Part shown: piece by piece, positions 25,942 to 33,234 of the stretch
Layout: each line of letters begins with the position of its first letter
How positions within the stretch are numbered: position 1 is the first letter of the stretch
Assembly (NCBI GenBank): GCA_026014735.1
Contig: JAOZHT010000002.1
Location: 62,001 to 126,000 of the forward strand
Length of the DNA: 64,000 nucleotides
Reading direction: 5' to 3'
Source: Candidatus Bathyarchaeota archaeon
Lineage (GTDB): Archaea > Thermoproteota > Bathyarchaeia > Bathyarchaeales > Bathycorpusculaceae
Notes under the pieces: generated by a model
Database searches by the model: none
Told to the model about the DNA's origin: nothing
Seen by the model: only the letters and a program-made list of their open reading frames with translations
Translations under genes and position numbers: made by a program

Positions 25942-26983
25942 CGGTTTGCTTTCGCAGTAGCCGCAGGTAGAACTTGGGGTTGGAAACGAGTTCTTCCTTG
26001 GCTACTTGCAGAAACGTTTTCCTCGAGGCAAGAGAGGCCTCTTTAAAACAGTTGATTAAACAAAATTTTGTGTCACATAACGGAATATCCGTTAAATTCA
26101 GGTTCCAAATTCTCGATTGGTCTTTAAGATTGCAGATTTTTTCCCGTTTGTAGCATGGGTAAACGTTTAGGTTGCAGTCGATTGAGATTATGCTTTTGCC
26201 GGCGTTACAAGGGTACTTCATCGGAAAGCCGTTATGGGCTCTCACTACGTCTCTTAGATAACAGGAAGCGGTGATTACATCTGCGCCATCCATCTTCATC
26301 TGCAGGATCTTCATCACCATTTTGCAGAGTTTCTGTTGAGTTTGACATTCTGCCTCAGACAATTCTCCGCCGACGTTGAAGGTGCTTTTGTTAGAAGAAA
26401 TAAATGGGTAAGATAAAGCAAAGGAGAGCTCTAACTCATCGTTGACATACTGGATAACCTGTTCTACATTTTCCACTGTCCAGGAGGGGTTGAGAAAAGT
26501 GATGGCGTATAGTTTAATTCCATAAGCTTTAGCGGCTATGATTACTTCCCTTGCTTGCTTTGATATCCCGCTAACATGCTTTGCTGCATCCCAAAGGCCC
26601 TCATTGTAGTGGTCGACAGAAATCGAGAGGATATCTAAGTGTTGGCGCAGCTTCTCCAAGTCCAATTTGGAAATCGTGCCATTGGTTGTTAACGATGTAA
26701 TCATGCCTTTTTTCTTGGCGTATTCAACCACTTCCACCAAGTGAGGGTAGAGGCTTGTTTCGCCTCCTGTAAAATAGATGACTGAGAAACCGTTTTTTGC
26801 CAGGACATCTATGGCGTATCTTGCATCGTCCAATTTCATGTCGACTGGTTTGGAAGCCCAAATATTGCATCGGTCGGTGCATTTTGCGTTGCATCTGGTT
26901 GTAACTTGGAAGAGGGCAAATTTCAGTTCGCCTTTTGTCTTCACCAACCGAGAGACTGTGTATACTAGTGTTTGAAGATTCAT
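25901..26983 (-). CDS. Radical SAM protein with CX3CX3C motif
   Basis: The 360-residue protein follows the radical SAM pattern, with TTRCNAKCTDRCNIW near the N-terminus, FTGGETSLYP and SLTTNGT. The cysteines are C31, C35 and C39, spaced CX3CX3C instead of the usual CX3CX2C; the frame there is clean. Later Cys at PCNAGKS, YPCYK and CLINC suggest a second cluster. ATG at 26983. It is first in the two-gene unit next to the HTH_10 regulator. Maturase or lipid/cofactor roles cannot be separated. Confidence 0.82.
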   Translation of the reverse strand: MNLQTLVYTVSRLVKTKGELKFALFQVTTRCNAKCTDRCNIWASKPVDMKLDDARYAIDVLAKNGFSVIYFTGGETSLYPHLVEVVEYAKKKGMITSLTTNGTISKLDLEKLRQHLDILSISVDHYNEGLWDAAKHVSGISKQAREVIIAAKAYGIKLYAITFLNPSWTVENVEQVIQYVNDELELSFALSYPFISSNKSTFNVGGELSEAECQTQQKLCKMVMKILQMKMDGADVITASCYLRDVVRAHNGFPMKYPCNAGKSIISIDCNLNVYPCYKREKICNLKDQSRIWNLNLTDIPLCDTKFCLINCFKEASLASRKTFLQVAKEELVSNPKFYLRLLRKQTGEHGGIHHIRKIS

Positions 26984-27103
26984 TGGCTTTCATTTTTCCA
27001 AATTAGCCAATATGTTTTCTACCGCATAGGCTAGGCATTTTAGGGGGTAAAGTACAAACCAGTAACCGCGTTTTGCTGTGCCTTAATGGATGAAAGATAA
27101 GGA

Positions 27104-27180
27104 TGGAGCCTCGAGCGGGCTTTGATCCCGCGGCCTGCTGCTTACGAGGCAGCCGCTCTACCAGGCTGAGCCATCGGGGC
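27104..27180 (-). tRNA. tRNA-Thr (CGT anticodon), with encoded CCA and unusual T-loop
   Basis: On the minus strand the acceptor GCCCCGA pairs with TCGAGGC except for C4-A69. The anticodon arm is GCTGC-CTCGTAA-GCAGC, giving CGT (Thr). Discriminator T73 and CCA are encoded. The T-arm is GCGGG-ATCAAAG-CCCGC, so position 54 is A and 60 is G, where T54 is almost universal. The rest folds normally. It may be a working variant or a decaying copy. Confidence 0.85.
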
Positions 27181-27253
27181 GCCAATGGCTAAACAATGAA
27201 ACACCAATTCTTAAATCTTCCATACTCCTAGGATTAAAACGGAGCGGGTTAAC

Positions 27254-28267
27254 ATGGATAAGCGTGAATCCAACGAATCGGTTTCTGAGTTAGGTGAGCA
27301 TCGAATCATCGAAATTATGGAGAAGCGCCTTGTCGCCATGCCCGACATCGCGGTGCCGTTTGGCGACGATGTTTCAGCGGTGGATATCGGCGGTGGACGC
27401 GTGGCTGTTTTGAAAACCGATATGTTGGTGGCTAAAACCGATGTGCCCAAAGACATGAGTCTCTATCAAGCTGCACGTAAAGCCATCGTTATGAATGTAA
27501 GCGACTTCGCGTCCAAGGGGGTAGTGCCCACCATGGCTCTTGTGGCTTTGGGGTTGCCGGAGCACTTCACTGAGGCGCAGGTTGAATCAATCGCCGATGG
27601 ACTTAACGATGGCGCAAGAGAATATGGCGCCTACATAGTGGGCGGCGACACCAACGAAACCCAGGATCTAATCATCTCTATTTCGCTTTTTGGAACTGCA
27701 GAAAAAAACCATCTGATGCTACGCAGCGGAGCCAAACCAGGAGACCTTTTGGCGGTCACGGGTTTGTTCGGCAAAACCTCGGCTGGGCTGCGGCTTCTGC
27801 TGGCAGGCGGTGTTACTTCGCAGGATTTGGATCGCCGCTTAAGCGAGGCGGTTTTTGTTCCTAAGGCGCGGTTAGCTGAGGGACTGGCGCTTGCGGGTTC
27901 TGGGGCTGCTTCGGCATCGATGGATTCCAGCGATGGACTCGCATGGAGTCTGCATGAGCTTGCGCATCAGAGCAACGTTGGGTTTGTGGTGGATAGGGTG
28001 CCGCTTGCGGGGGAAGCAGCGGAGTTTGCGATGTATAATGATTTGGAAGCTGCGGATTTGGCGCTTTACGGCGGCGAAGAATACGAGTTAGTGGTTACCT
28101 TGAAGCCGGACATGTGGGCTGCGGCGGAGGCTGCGGTGAAGGCGGCTGGGGGAAATCTTGAGCGGATTGGATACGTAACCGCAGAGAAGCATGTGCTGCT
28201 AAAAGTGGGCGGCGACACACAGATAATTGAGCCACGAGGCTGGGAGCACTTCAAGAGCGGAGAGTAA
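27254..28267 (+). CDS. thiL: Thiamine-monophosphate kinase ThiL
   Basis: ThiL phosphorylates thiamine monophosphate to the diphosphate with ATP. The 337-residue protein shows PFGDDVSAVD, the DMLVAKTDVPKDMS substrate region, KAIVMNVSDFASKGVVP, GGDTNET and the late SMDSSDGLAWSLHELA and LYGGEEYELV motifs. ATG at 27254 follows GGAG. It is transcribed away from tRNA-Thr and overlaps the convergent trmY by 17 nt. No other thiamine gene is adjacent. Confidence 0.94.
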   Translation: MDKRESNESVSELGEHRIIEIMEKRLVAMPDIAVPFGDDVSAVDIGGGRVAVLKTDMLVAKTDVPKDMSLYQAARKAIVMNVSDFASKGVVPTMALVALGLPEHFTEAQVESIADGLNDGAREYGAYIVGGDTNETQDLIISISLFGTAEKNHLMLRSGAKPGDLLAVTGLFGKTSAGLRLLLAGGVTSQDLDRRLSEAVFVPKARLAEGLALAGSGAASASMDSSDGLAWSLHELAHQSNVGFVVDRVPLAGEAAEFAMYNDLEAADLALYGGEEYELVVTLKPDMWAAAEAAVKAAGGNLERIGYVTAEKHVLLKVGGDTQIIEPRGWEHFKSGE

Positions 28268-28829
28268 ATTGCTGATCCAGCGTATAGTTAATGATAGTTA
28301 TGCATGAAGCTGCCAAATACGGCGTTTTTCCAAGACTGATTTTTTCGCCGAACCGCAACGCAAAATCCTCTGCCTTCTTAGGCAACCCAACATGGTCGCC
28401 CAGCACAAAGAGGCAGTTCGGGGGGAAAGCAACTTCGGCGACGTTTTTGCCGTCTTCTTCAAGCACGTAGATTTGATGGGTCTGCGCTTTGGCTTTAAGC
28501 AGTGCCTCGAAGGGGGTTTTGTCTTTGCTGATGCCGGGGTGGGGTTTGCCAGCGAGGGTTTTTTTGAGGATTTGCTGCCAGGTTTCCATGTCGGTGCGTA
28601 CGTCGTAGAGGGTTGAGCCGTCGATTTGGATGTGCTGGGGCGGGTTGGGTGAGCCGTTGAGGACTGCGTGGAAGGTGACGTCTCTGCGTAGGCCATGGCT
28701 GAGGAAGAGGCTGGCGACGATGCATTCGTGGGCTATGTCGAGTCTGCCTGCATCGTGGAGGCAGCCAAAGTTGGGGTCGGTTTTTCCCATGCGGGAGAAG
28801 AGCACGAATTCGCGGCTCAAAGTATTCAT
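28251..28829 (-). CDS. trmY: tRNA (pseudouridine54-N1)-methyltransferase TrmY
   Basis: The 192-residue SPOUT-type protein begins REFVLFSRMGKTDPNF and has the SAM-knot motifs LFVLGDHVGLPKKAEDFA and SLGKTPYLAASCITIINYT. TrmY makes N1-methylpseudouridine at tRNA position 54 in many archaea. ATG at 28829. The gene overlaps thiL convergently. The tRNA-Thr 1.1 kb away has A54, which this enzyme could not modify. Confidence 0.9.
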   Translation of the reverse strand: MNTLSREFVLFSRMGKTDPNFGCLHDAGRLDIAHECIVASLFLSHGLRRDVTFHAVLNGSPNPPQHIQIDGSTLYDVRTDMETWQQILKKTLAGKPHPGISKDKTPFEALLKAKAQTHQIYVLEEDGKNVAEVAFPPNCLFVLGDHVGLPKKAEDFALRFGEKISLGKTPYLAASCITIINYTLDQQFTLRS

Positions 28830-28986
28830 GCTTAACGGTATGGCGGGCTGCTTAAAGTGCTTTCTCAGAACCCGTCGCCGGCATCTGCACAGATGAACAA
28901 ACCAAAACTCAGCAGGCGCCTAACTATCAGGCGCACCAGTCAACGGATGCCCAGGGACTCTGGGATTCACGCTGCATTTGCCTTAG

Positions 28987-29003
28987 TATAAATAGAGGGG
29001 GGG
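28987..29003 (+). promoter_or_regulatory. TATA-like promoter motif with G-run, copy B
   Basis: TATAAATAGAGGGGGGG is the same motif as 17605-17620 and the minus strand at 32742-32727. No sense-strand gene follows; transcription from it would run antisense into the 3' end of infB. Its downstream GATAGCGTGGCAGAGCAACA resembles that of the 32.7 kb copy. Confidence 0.5.
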
Positions 29004-29030
29004 ATAGCGTGGCAGAGCAACAGACCCCTA

Positions 29031-30818
29031 CTACATGACGCCGCCCCAGAAGGGGACTTTCTTGCGCATCAGGTTCACGTATTCCTTAAGCACATCCACC
29101 TCTTCCGAGGTCAAGTCATCCACATGTGCCGACAGCAGCGCTTTGGCATCGTTTTCGGGGACCTTCACGAAGAGCACGTCGCGTTCGAATATGTGTCTGC
29201 CCGCGATGGGTTTATCCATAGAAATCGCAACCTGCGAGCCCACCTTTGCTTCGCCGATGGCTTTTCCTTTGTCCTGAATCTGCTCGACTTCGCCCAAGTC
29301 AGCGCTGTCCTCGGCGCGGATAAGCGACACCTTAGGCTTGATTCTGCCGCCCACAACCTCCACGCCCGCCACCAAGGGTTTAGCTCGGCGGAAGATGCAG
29401 TTTGGCAGCACCATGACTTTGCCGGGTTTAATCAGCGCCTCGAATTCTGCTTCGCTCTTAGCTGCCTTCTTGGTTCTGACCCATTCTAGGTAGTTGTCGA
29501 TGAGGTTATAGACGATGGGTTCCTTGAAGATGGGGATGCCGTTTGCTGCAGCTTCGACCTCCGCGTCGGGGAGGGTTTTGACGCCGAACGCCAAAATCGC
29601 GCCGACCAGCGGCTCACGGGTTTTAACAACCGACGCCTCGATTACGTCGCGTTTGCTGATGTCGCCTACATCGGCCATGCGGACCAGCACGTTGTTGGCT
29701 TTGAGGATTTCAGCCATTGCCTCCAGCGAACCCAGCGTGTCGGCTTTAACGATGACGCCGTCGGTTTCGGTTGCTATGCGGATTCTGCCGATTTCCTCAG
29801 TGATAAGTTTACAGTACTTTGATGCTTCTTCTCCGGGGGGAACAGCAAGCAGCGGCGCCCCCGCCAACGCAGACTCCAAGCCAGGCGCAACCACCTTGAT
29901 GCCCGCGGAGGCGTAGACGGCTTCGACGCTTGTGAATTTGTCCCGTGGATCCCGCATCTCATCTAGGGGCTTTGGCACAAGGATGGTGCGTACCCGCGCG
30001 GAGATGGGGCCATCTTTGCCGCCGACCACCACCAAATCATCCCTATGCAAAGTGCCATCGTAGACAATCGTGTTAAGCGTCATGCCCAAACCCGGTTCCT
30101 CCTTGACTTCGAGCACCGAGCCCTTGGCGGGTCCATCGGTGGTCTGCAGCCGCTTCTTGAGGAACTGCTGAGTCAACCCAACAAGCACCATAACGAGTTC
30201 TGCTAGGCCCTCGCCGGTTTTGGCGCTGGTAGGCACCAACGCGATGTTCTGGGTGAAGTCGCGGATGTGGTCGAAGCGGTCGGTTTTGAAGCCCAACCGA
30301 GAGAACTCGCCCATAACCTGATAGAGGCGATTGTTAAAGTCCTCCTGCACAAAGCTGCCCTGCAAAGCGTAGGATTTAAGGAAGGGCGTGGACTGCTGGG
30401 CTTTCCATCCGGGGATGCGGTCGATTTTGTTGACGGCGACGATGAATGGGGTTTTGCGGGCCTTTAGAATCTCGATGCATTCAAGGGTCTGCGCCTCAAA
30501 GCCCTTAAGGATATCCACCACCAAAATCGCGATGTCCGCGACGCTTCCGCCCCGCCGCCGAAGGTTAGTGAAGGCTTCATGCCCAGGCGTATCCACGATG
30601 AGTAAACCGGGGATTTCAATGCCTGTTTTAAAGGTGCCCATGTAGGGTCCGATGAGTTGCTTGAGGGTTTCCACGGGGAAGAAGCTGGCGCCGATATGCT
30701 GGGTCATGCCTCCTGCTTCGCGGGCTTGCACGCTGGTTTTTCGCAGCTCGTCTAGCAGCGAGGTTTTGCCTGTGTCCACATGGCCTAGAACACATACGAT
30801 GGGTTGGCGCGTCGGCAT
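29031..30818 (-). CDS. infB: Translation initiation factor IF-2 (aIF5B)
   Basis: The 595-residue GTPase has G1 GHVDTGKT at 12-19, G3 VDTPGHEAF and G4 AVNKIDRIPG. It lacks the long N-terminal extension of bacterial IF2 and has the domain order of archaeal aIF5B. It stimulates initiator tRNA placement and subunit joining. ATG at 30818 follows AGGAGA. It is transcribed alone. A copy of a 26-nt piece of this gene (30476-30501) lies at 33024-33049. Confidence 0.96.
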   Translation of the reverse strand: MPTRQPIVCVLGHVDTGKTSLLDELRKTSVQAREAGGMTQHIGASFFPVETLKQLIGPYMGTFKTGIEIPGLLIVDTPGHEAFTNLRRRGGSVADIAILVVDILKGFEAQTLECIEILKARKTPFIVAVNKIDRIPGWKAQQSTPFLKSYALQGSFVQEDFNNRLYQVMGEFSRLGFKTDRFDHIRDFTQNIALVPTSAKTGEGLAELVMVLVGLTQQFLKKRLQTTDGPAKGSVLEVKEEPGLGMTLNTIVYDGTLHRDDLVVVGGKDGPISARVRTILVPKPLDEMRDPRDKFTSVEAVYASAGIKVVAPGLESALAGAPLLAVPPGEEASKYCKLITEEIGRIRIATETDGVIVKADTLGSLEAMAEILKANNVLVRMADVGDISKRDVIEASVVKTREPLVGAILAFGVKTLPDAEVEAAANGIPIFKEPIVYNLIDNYLEWVRTKKAAKSEAEFEALIKPGKVMVLPNCIFRRAKPLVAGVEVVGGRIKPKVSLIRAEDSADLGEVEQIQDKGKAIGEAKVGSQVAISMDKPIAGRHIFERDVLFVKVPENDAKALLSAHVDDLTSEEVDVLKEYVNLMRKKVPFWGGVM

Positions 30819-31018
30819 TTTGGGGTCTCCTAAATTTGTTGGGTGGAAATGTATTGGATGTTGCTTAATAAATCCGCTGATTTTATTTGTGTTGCGGCGC
30901 TCTTTTGTAGTTTTGCTTGGTCGGCAAAGATACTATGCCCTAACAAGCCCCCTGTGATTGCGTCCGTGAAATATGTCGCCTTCACAAGGTAGCTTAAGTT
31001 AAAAATAGGAAGGCGATT

Positions 31019-31903
31019 TTAACGGGAACTACTAATTGGTATCATAATAGTTTCTTGGTCTAGGATTGTGTCATAATTGGATTTTAAGGTGGCTGTAAGC
31101 CAAAACGGCTCAACATAATTGTATGCCCCGACCATAAAATACGTCTTCTCGACAGTGCGTTCTTCCCCTGCCTTTAGCTTTTCTAATTGATAGATTTTTC
31201 CATTAAGATATTCATCAAGGGAAACATCGGGATTATAACTGGATTTTCGAGTGGGGTCTGTTTCTATTTCATTGGTTTTACTGGTGTTTAGTGTAACAAT
31301 CAAGTACTCAACGTCGGTATTTCCAAGGTTAGCATAGCTTAGAGAGAACACATCAAATGCGCCGCCAAGTCTAGTGCCATGCCATGTGCCTAAGCAGATA
31401 AAGTTGGTTATCTTAACGTTGGGGGTGGGGTGTATGGGCGGAATCGATAATGTCGCTTGGTCCAAGGTTACGCCGTTGGATTTTATGCTAGCAGTTAAAA
31501 GAGATGCATCAGAATCAACGCTAACAACCCAGTAGAACATGAAGTCCTTTGTTTCCCCTACCGTAAGGTCGCCTAGTAGGCACGGTTCACCTATCTTAAA
31601 TTCAGCAAAGTGATCGTATGGCGGTGTAGAGTTAGCGTATATGAGCCGTTGGCTGTTTTCTGCGGTGGAATTGGCGCTAAAAGTGACGGCCAGGTCCTTG
31701 GCTTCACCTGCTCCGGTATTATTTAGGTTTAGCGTAAACCATACATTTACAAAGCCATCACTGGAACCAGCTAAGGATCCCGTTGAGGAGAAATTGGTTA
31801 TCTCAACGCTGGGTTGAAAATTAAGGGTGCAAGTTACCGATAACAACACTCCAGCAATCAAAATCGCAACAATAGCAATCGTGGCTACAACCTTTATTTT
31901 CAT
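31019..31903 (-). CDS. Membrane-anchored protein with two CARDB-like beta domains
   Basis: A hydrophobic segment (IKVVATIAIVAILIAGVLLS) follows the start. Two similar extracytoplasmic modules then appear, each opening VEITNFSSTGSL or VKITNFICLGTW and closing with TASIKSNGVTLDQATLSIP or TATLKSNYDTILDQETIMIP. That duplication and Asn-rich strands are typical of CARDB-like Ig folds. ATG at 31903 sits 25 nt from a TATA-like TTATAT at 31924-31931 on the minus strand, so it may be leaderless; ATG at 31927 is an alternative. A palindrome at 31941-31956 is shared with the 1,224 gene. Confidence 0.7.
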   Translation of the reverse strand: MKIKVVATIAIVAILIAGVLLSVTCTLNFQPSVEITNFSSTGSLAGSSDGFVNVWFTLNLNNTGAGEAKDLAVTFSANSTAENSQRLIYANSTPPYDHFAEFKIGEPCLLGDLTVGETKDFMFYWVVSVDSDASLLTASIKSNGVTLDQATLSIPPIHPTPNVKITNFICLGTWHGTRLGGAFDVFSLSYANLGNTDVEYLIVTLNTSKTNEIETDPTRKSSYNPDVSLDEYLNGKIYQLEKLKAGEERTVEKTYFMVGAYNYVEPFWLTATLKSNYDTILDQETIMIPISSSR

Positions 31904-31940
31904 AAATTCAGCTCTAAATTTCAGCATATAAGAGCTTTTT

Positions 31941-31956
31941 CGTCAAAGTTTCTTGA
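31941..31956. promoter_or_regulatory. Putative operator GTCAA(N6)TTGAC
   Basis: GTCAA at 31941-31945 and TTGAC at 31952-31956 form a 5-bp inverted repeat between the divergent genes starting at 31903 and 32014. The 21-nt stretch from 31941 matches 1276-1296 with two differences. Confidence 0.45.
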
Positions 31957-32013
31957 CTAAACCCTCTGCGAAAGCTTTTATTGCATAGCATGCTTTGGAG
32001 AAATGGTGACTGT

Positions 32014-32331
32014 ATGCCTTTCTGCGTGAAATGTGGTGCCCCAACAAAACCAGATGACAAATTCTGCGCGGCCTGCGGAGCCGCCGTCCCCAAGTATAGC
32101 CGTGAAGAATACAGGGTTGCAGGCAAAGACCTCATTGACCGCGTCGGAGAGCTGCTGCATGAAGGCAACGTGACGCGCCTGATTGTGAAGGATGAAGCCG
32201 GCAAAACGTTGCTGGAGATTCCTGCCACCATCGGGGTGCTGGGTGTGGTGTTGGCGCCGTGGCTTGCGGCGTTGGGTGTGATTGCCGCGTTGGTGGCTAA
32301 CTGTACGTTGGTGGTTGAAAGAAGAGAATAG
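32014..32331 (+). CDS. DUF4342 protein with N-terminal zinc ribbon
   Basis: The 105-residue protein has a double Cys-pair ribbon, CVKCGAPTKPDDKFCAACG, and then a DUF4342 domain, recognised by GKDLIDRVGELLHEGNVTRL and EIPATIGVLGVVLAPWLAAL. The C-terminal part is hydrophobic. ATG at 32014 is chosen over the upstream in-frame ATG at 31981; GGAG lies at 31997-32000. Ribbon plus DUF4342 is a plausible membrane-associated adaptor; the role is not known. Confidence 0.78.
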   Translation: MPFCVKCGAPTKPDDKFCAACGAAVPKYSREEYRVAGKDLIDRVGELLHEGNVTRLIVKDEAGKTLLEIPATIGVLGVVLAPWLAALGVIAALVANCTLVVERRE

Positions 32332-32334
32332 GGC

Positions 32335-32532
32335 CTACTCGGGCGGTTTAACTATGAGTAGGAAGATGCCTAAAATCAAGAGGAACACGCTTAGGACGCC
32401 GAAGAAGGCGCCGAATCCGCCTAGGGCAGATGTGAAGGTGAAGTAAATCATTACTGCACCGATTATGATTAGTGCTAACCCGAAGACTCTTTCAAGTAAC
32501 GAAACCCAGAATGTATCGCCTTCATGACTCAT
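32335..32532 (-). CDS. Small two-TM membrane protein
   Basis: This 65-residue protein has two hydrophobic segments, VFGLALIIIGAVMIYFTFTS and FFGVLSVFLLILGIFLLIV, and a polar N-terminus. ATG at 32532 follows GGGAAG. It converges with the DUF4342 gene three nt away. I do not recognise the family. Confidence 0.62.
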   Translation of the reverse strand: MSHEGDTFWVSLLERVFGLALIIIGAVMIYFTFTSALGGFGAFFGVLSVFLLILGIFLLIVKPPE

Positions 32533-32726
32533 GCTGTTTTCTTCCCTTGCCTGATTTCTTTGTGTTTCTTTGATATAAACAAGAGGGGTTATTTTAAATT
32601 ATTCCATAATCCAGCGCCCAGCCCCACGGCAAAGCAAGGAGATAATGCAGCACTGAGGCGCCCTCGCACCCAAAAAACTTGTGGCGGAAGCTGAGGCGGG
32701 TGCCGGTTGCTGCTCTGAGCGTCTAT

Positions 32727-32742
32727 CCCCCCTCTATTTATA
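32727..32742 (-). promoter_or_regulatory. TATA-like promoter motif with G-run, copy C
   Basis: On the minus strand this reads TATAAATAGAGGGGGG, followed by ATAGACGCTCAGAGCAGCAA. It could start a transcript near 32715 running toward the small membrane gene at 32532, with a long leader, or a separate RNA. Confidence 0.5.
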
Positions 32743-32830
32743 GCCACATAGTGCAGGACGCTGCTGCCACCGCGCCCTCCCCTCCGTGTTTTCAGACAGA
32801 TCAAAGTTCTGAGTCAACTGCTTTTCTTTA

Positions 32831-32950
32831 GTTGTTGTGGGTGACCCCTCTTTACACAACAACCCAAGGTTTGCCTAAAACAACCCGATTTGGCTTCAGG
32901 CGCGGGGGCGCATTGAGGGCTGGTTGTGGAGTATGCCACAAGCAGAACAA
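32831..32950 (+). repeat. Dispersed repeat, copy 1
   Basis: This copy shares with 50031-50145 the strings ACAACAACCCAAGGTTTGC, GTGGAGTA and CCACAAGCAGAACA in the same order and orientation, with a looser middle. The 5' part can pair as TTGTTGTG/CACAACAA and the 3' part as TTGTGG/CCACAA, so it could be a structured RNA or a degraded mobile sequence. Confidence 0.75.
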
Positions 32951-33023
32951 AGGAAAACTATATTTCTAAATGTAGAACTCAGCCGACTCAGGTTTTGCAG
33001 GGGGTTTGCGCTAAAAATCCCGC

Positions 33024-33049
33024 TGCATTCAAGGGTCTGCGCCTCAAAG
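33024..33049 (+). repeat. 26-nt exact copy of an internal infB segment
   Basis: The string TGCATTCAAGGGTCTGCGCC followed by TCAAAG is identical to 30476-30501 inside infB. Looser similarity extends about 30 nt to the left with a 4-nt gap. It lies in a gene-free gap and cannot be translated as an IF2 segment in context. Confidence 0.8.
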
Positions 33050-33234
33050 GCCGGGGCGGGGTAAGAGGGAAGGTTTGCTGAGGCCGGGCACTATAGGAGA
33101 AAAGAAAATGCAAAACTATTGCTTCAACTTAATCAATATTACCCAGCCTATTCAGCCCATATCCGCTCTTATCTCGATTTTCCGTTTTTCCTGTTAAACA
33201 AAAAAGGGGGGAAGGATAGTTTTATGGCATATTT

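Larger units (their letters stand above)
32533..33234. other. Gene-free 0.7 kb gap with dispersed repeat and infB-derived fragment
   Basis: No convincing protein lies here. It holds a TATA/G-run motif on the minus strand (32742-32727), one copy of a dispersed repeat (32831-32950) and a 26-nt exact copy of an internal infB piece (33024-33049). The T/A-rich stretch near 33180-33230 may end transcription of neighbouring genes. Confidence 0.6.

Noticed and set aside
27040-27253. Thiamine riboswitch upstream of thiL
   Set aside because: The structured sequence there is the minus-strand tRNA-Thr; no TPP-switch motifs are visible.
32589-32804. Minus-strand 71-residue frame in the 32.5-33.2 kb gap
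   Set aside because: Composition is not protein-like, no ribosome site fits, and it runs across the TATA/G-run motif.
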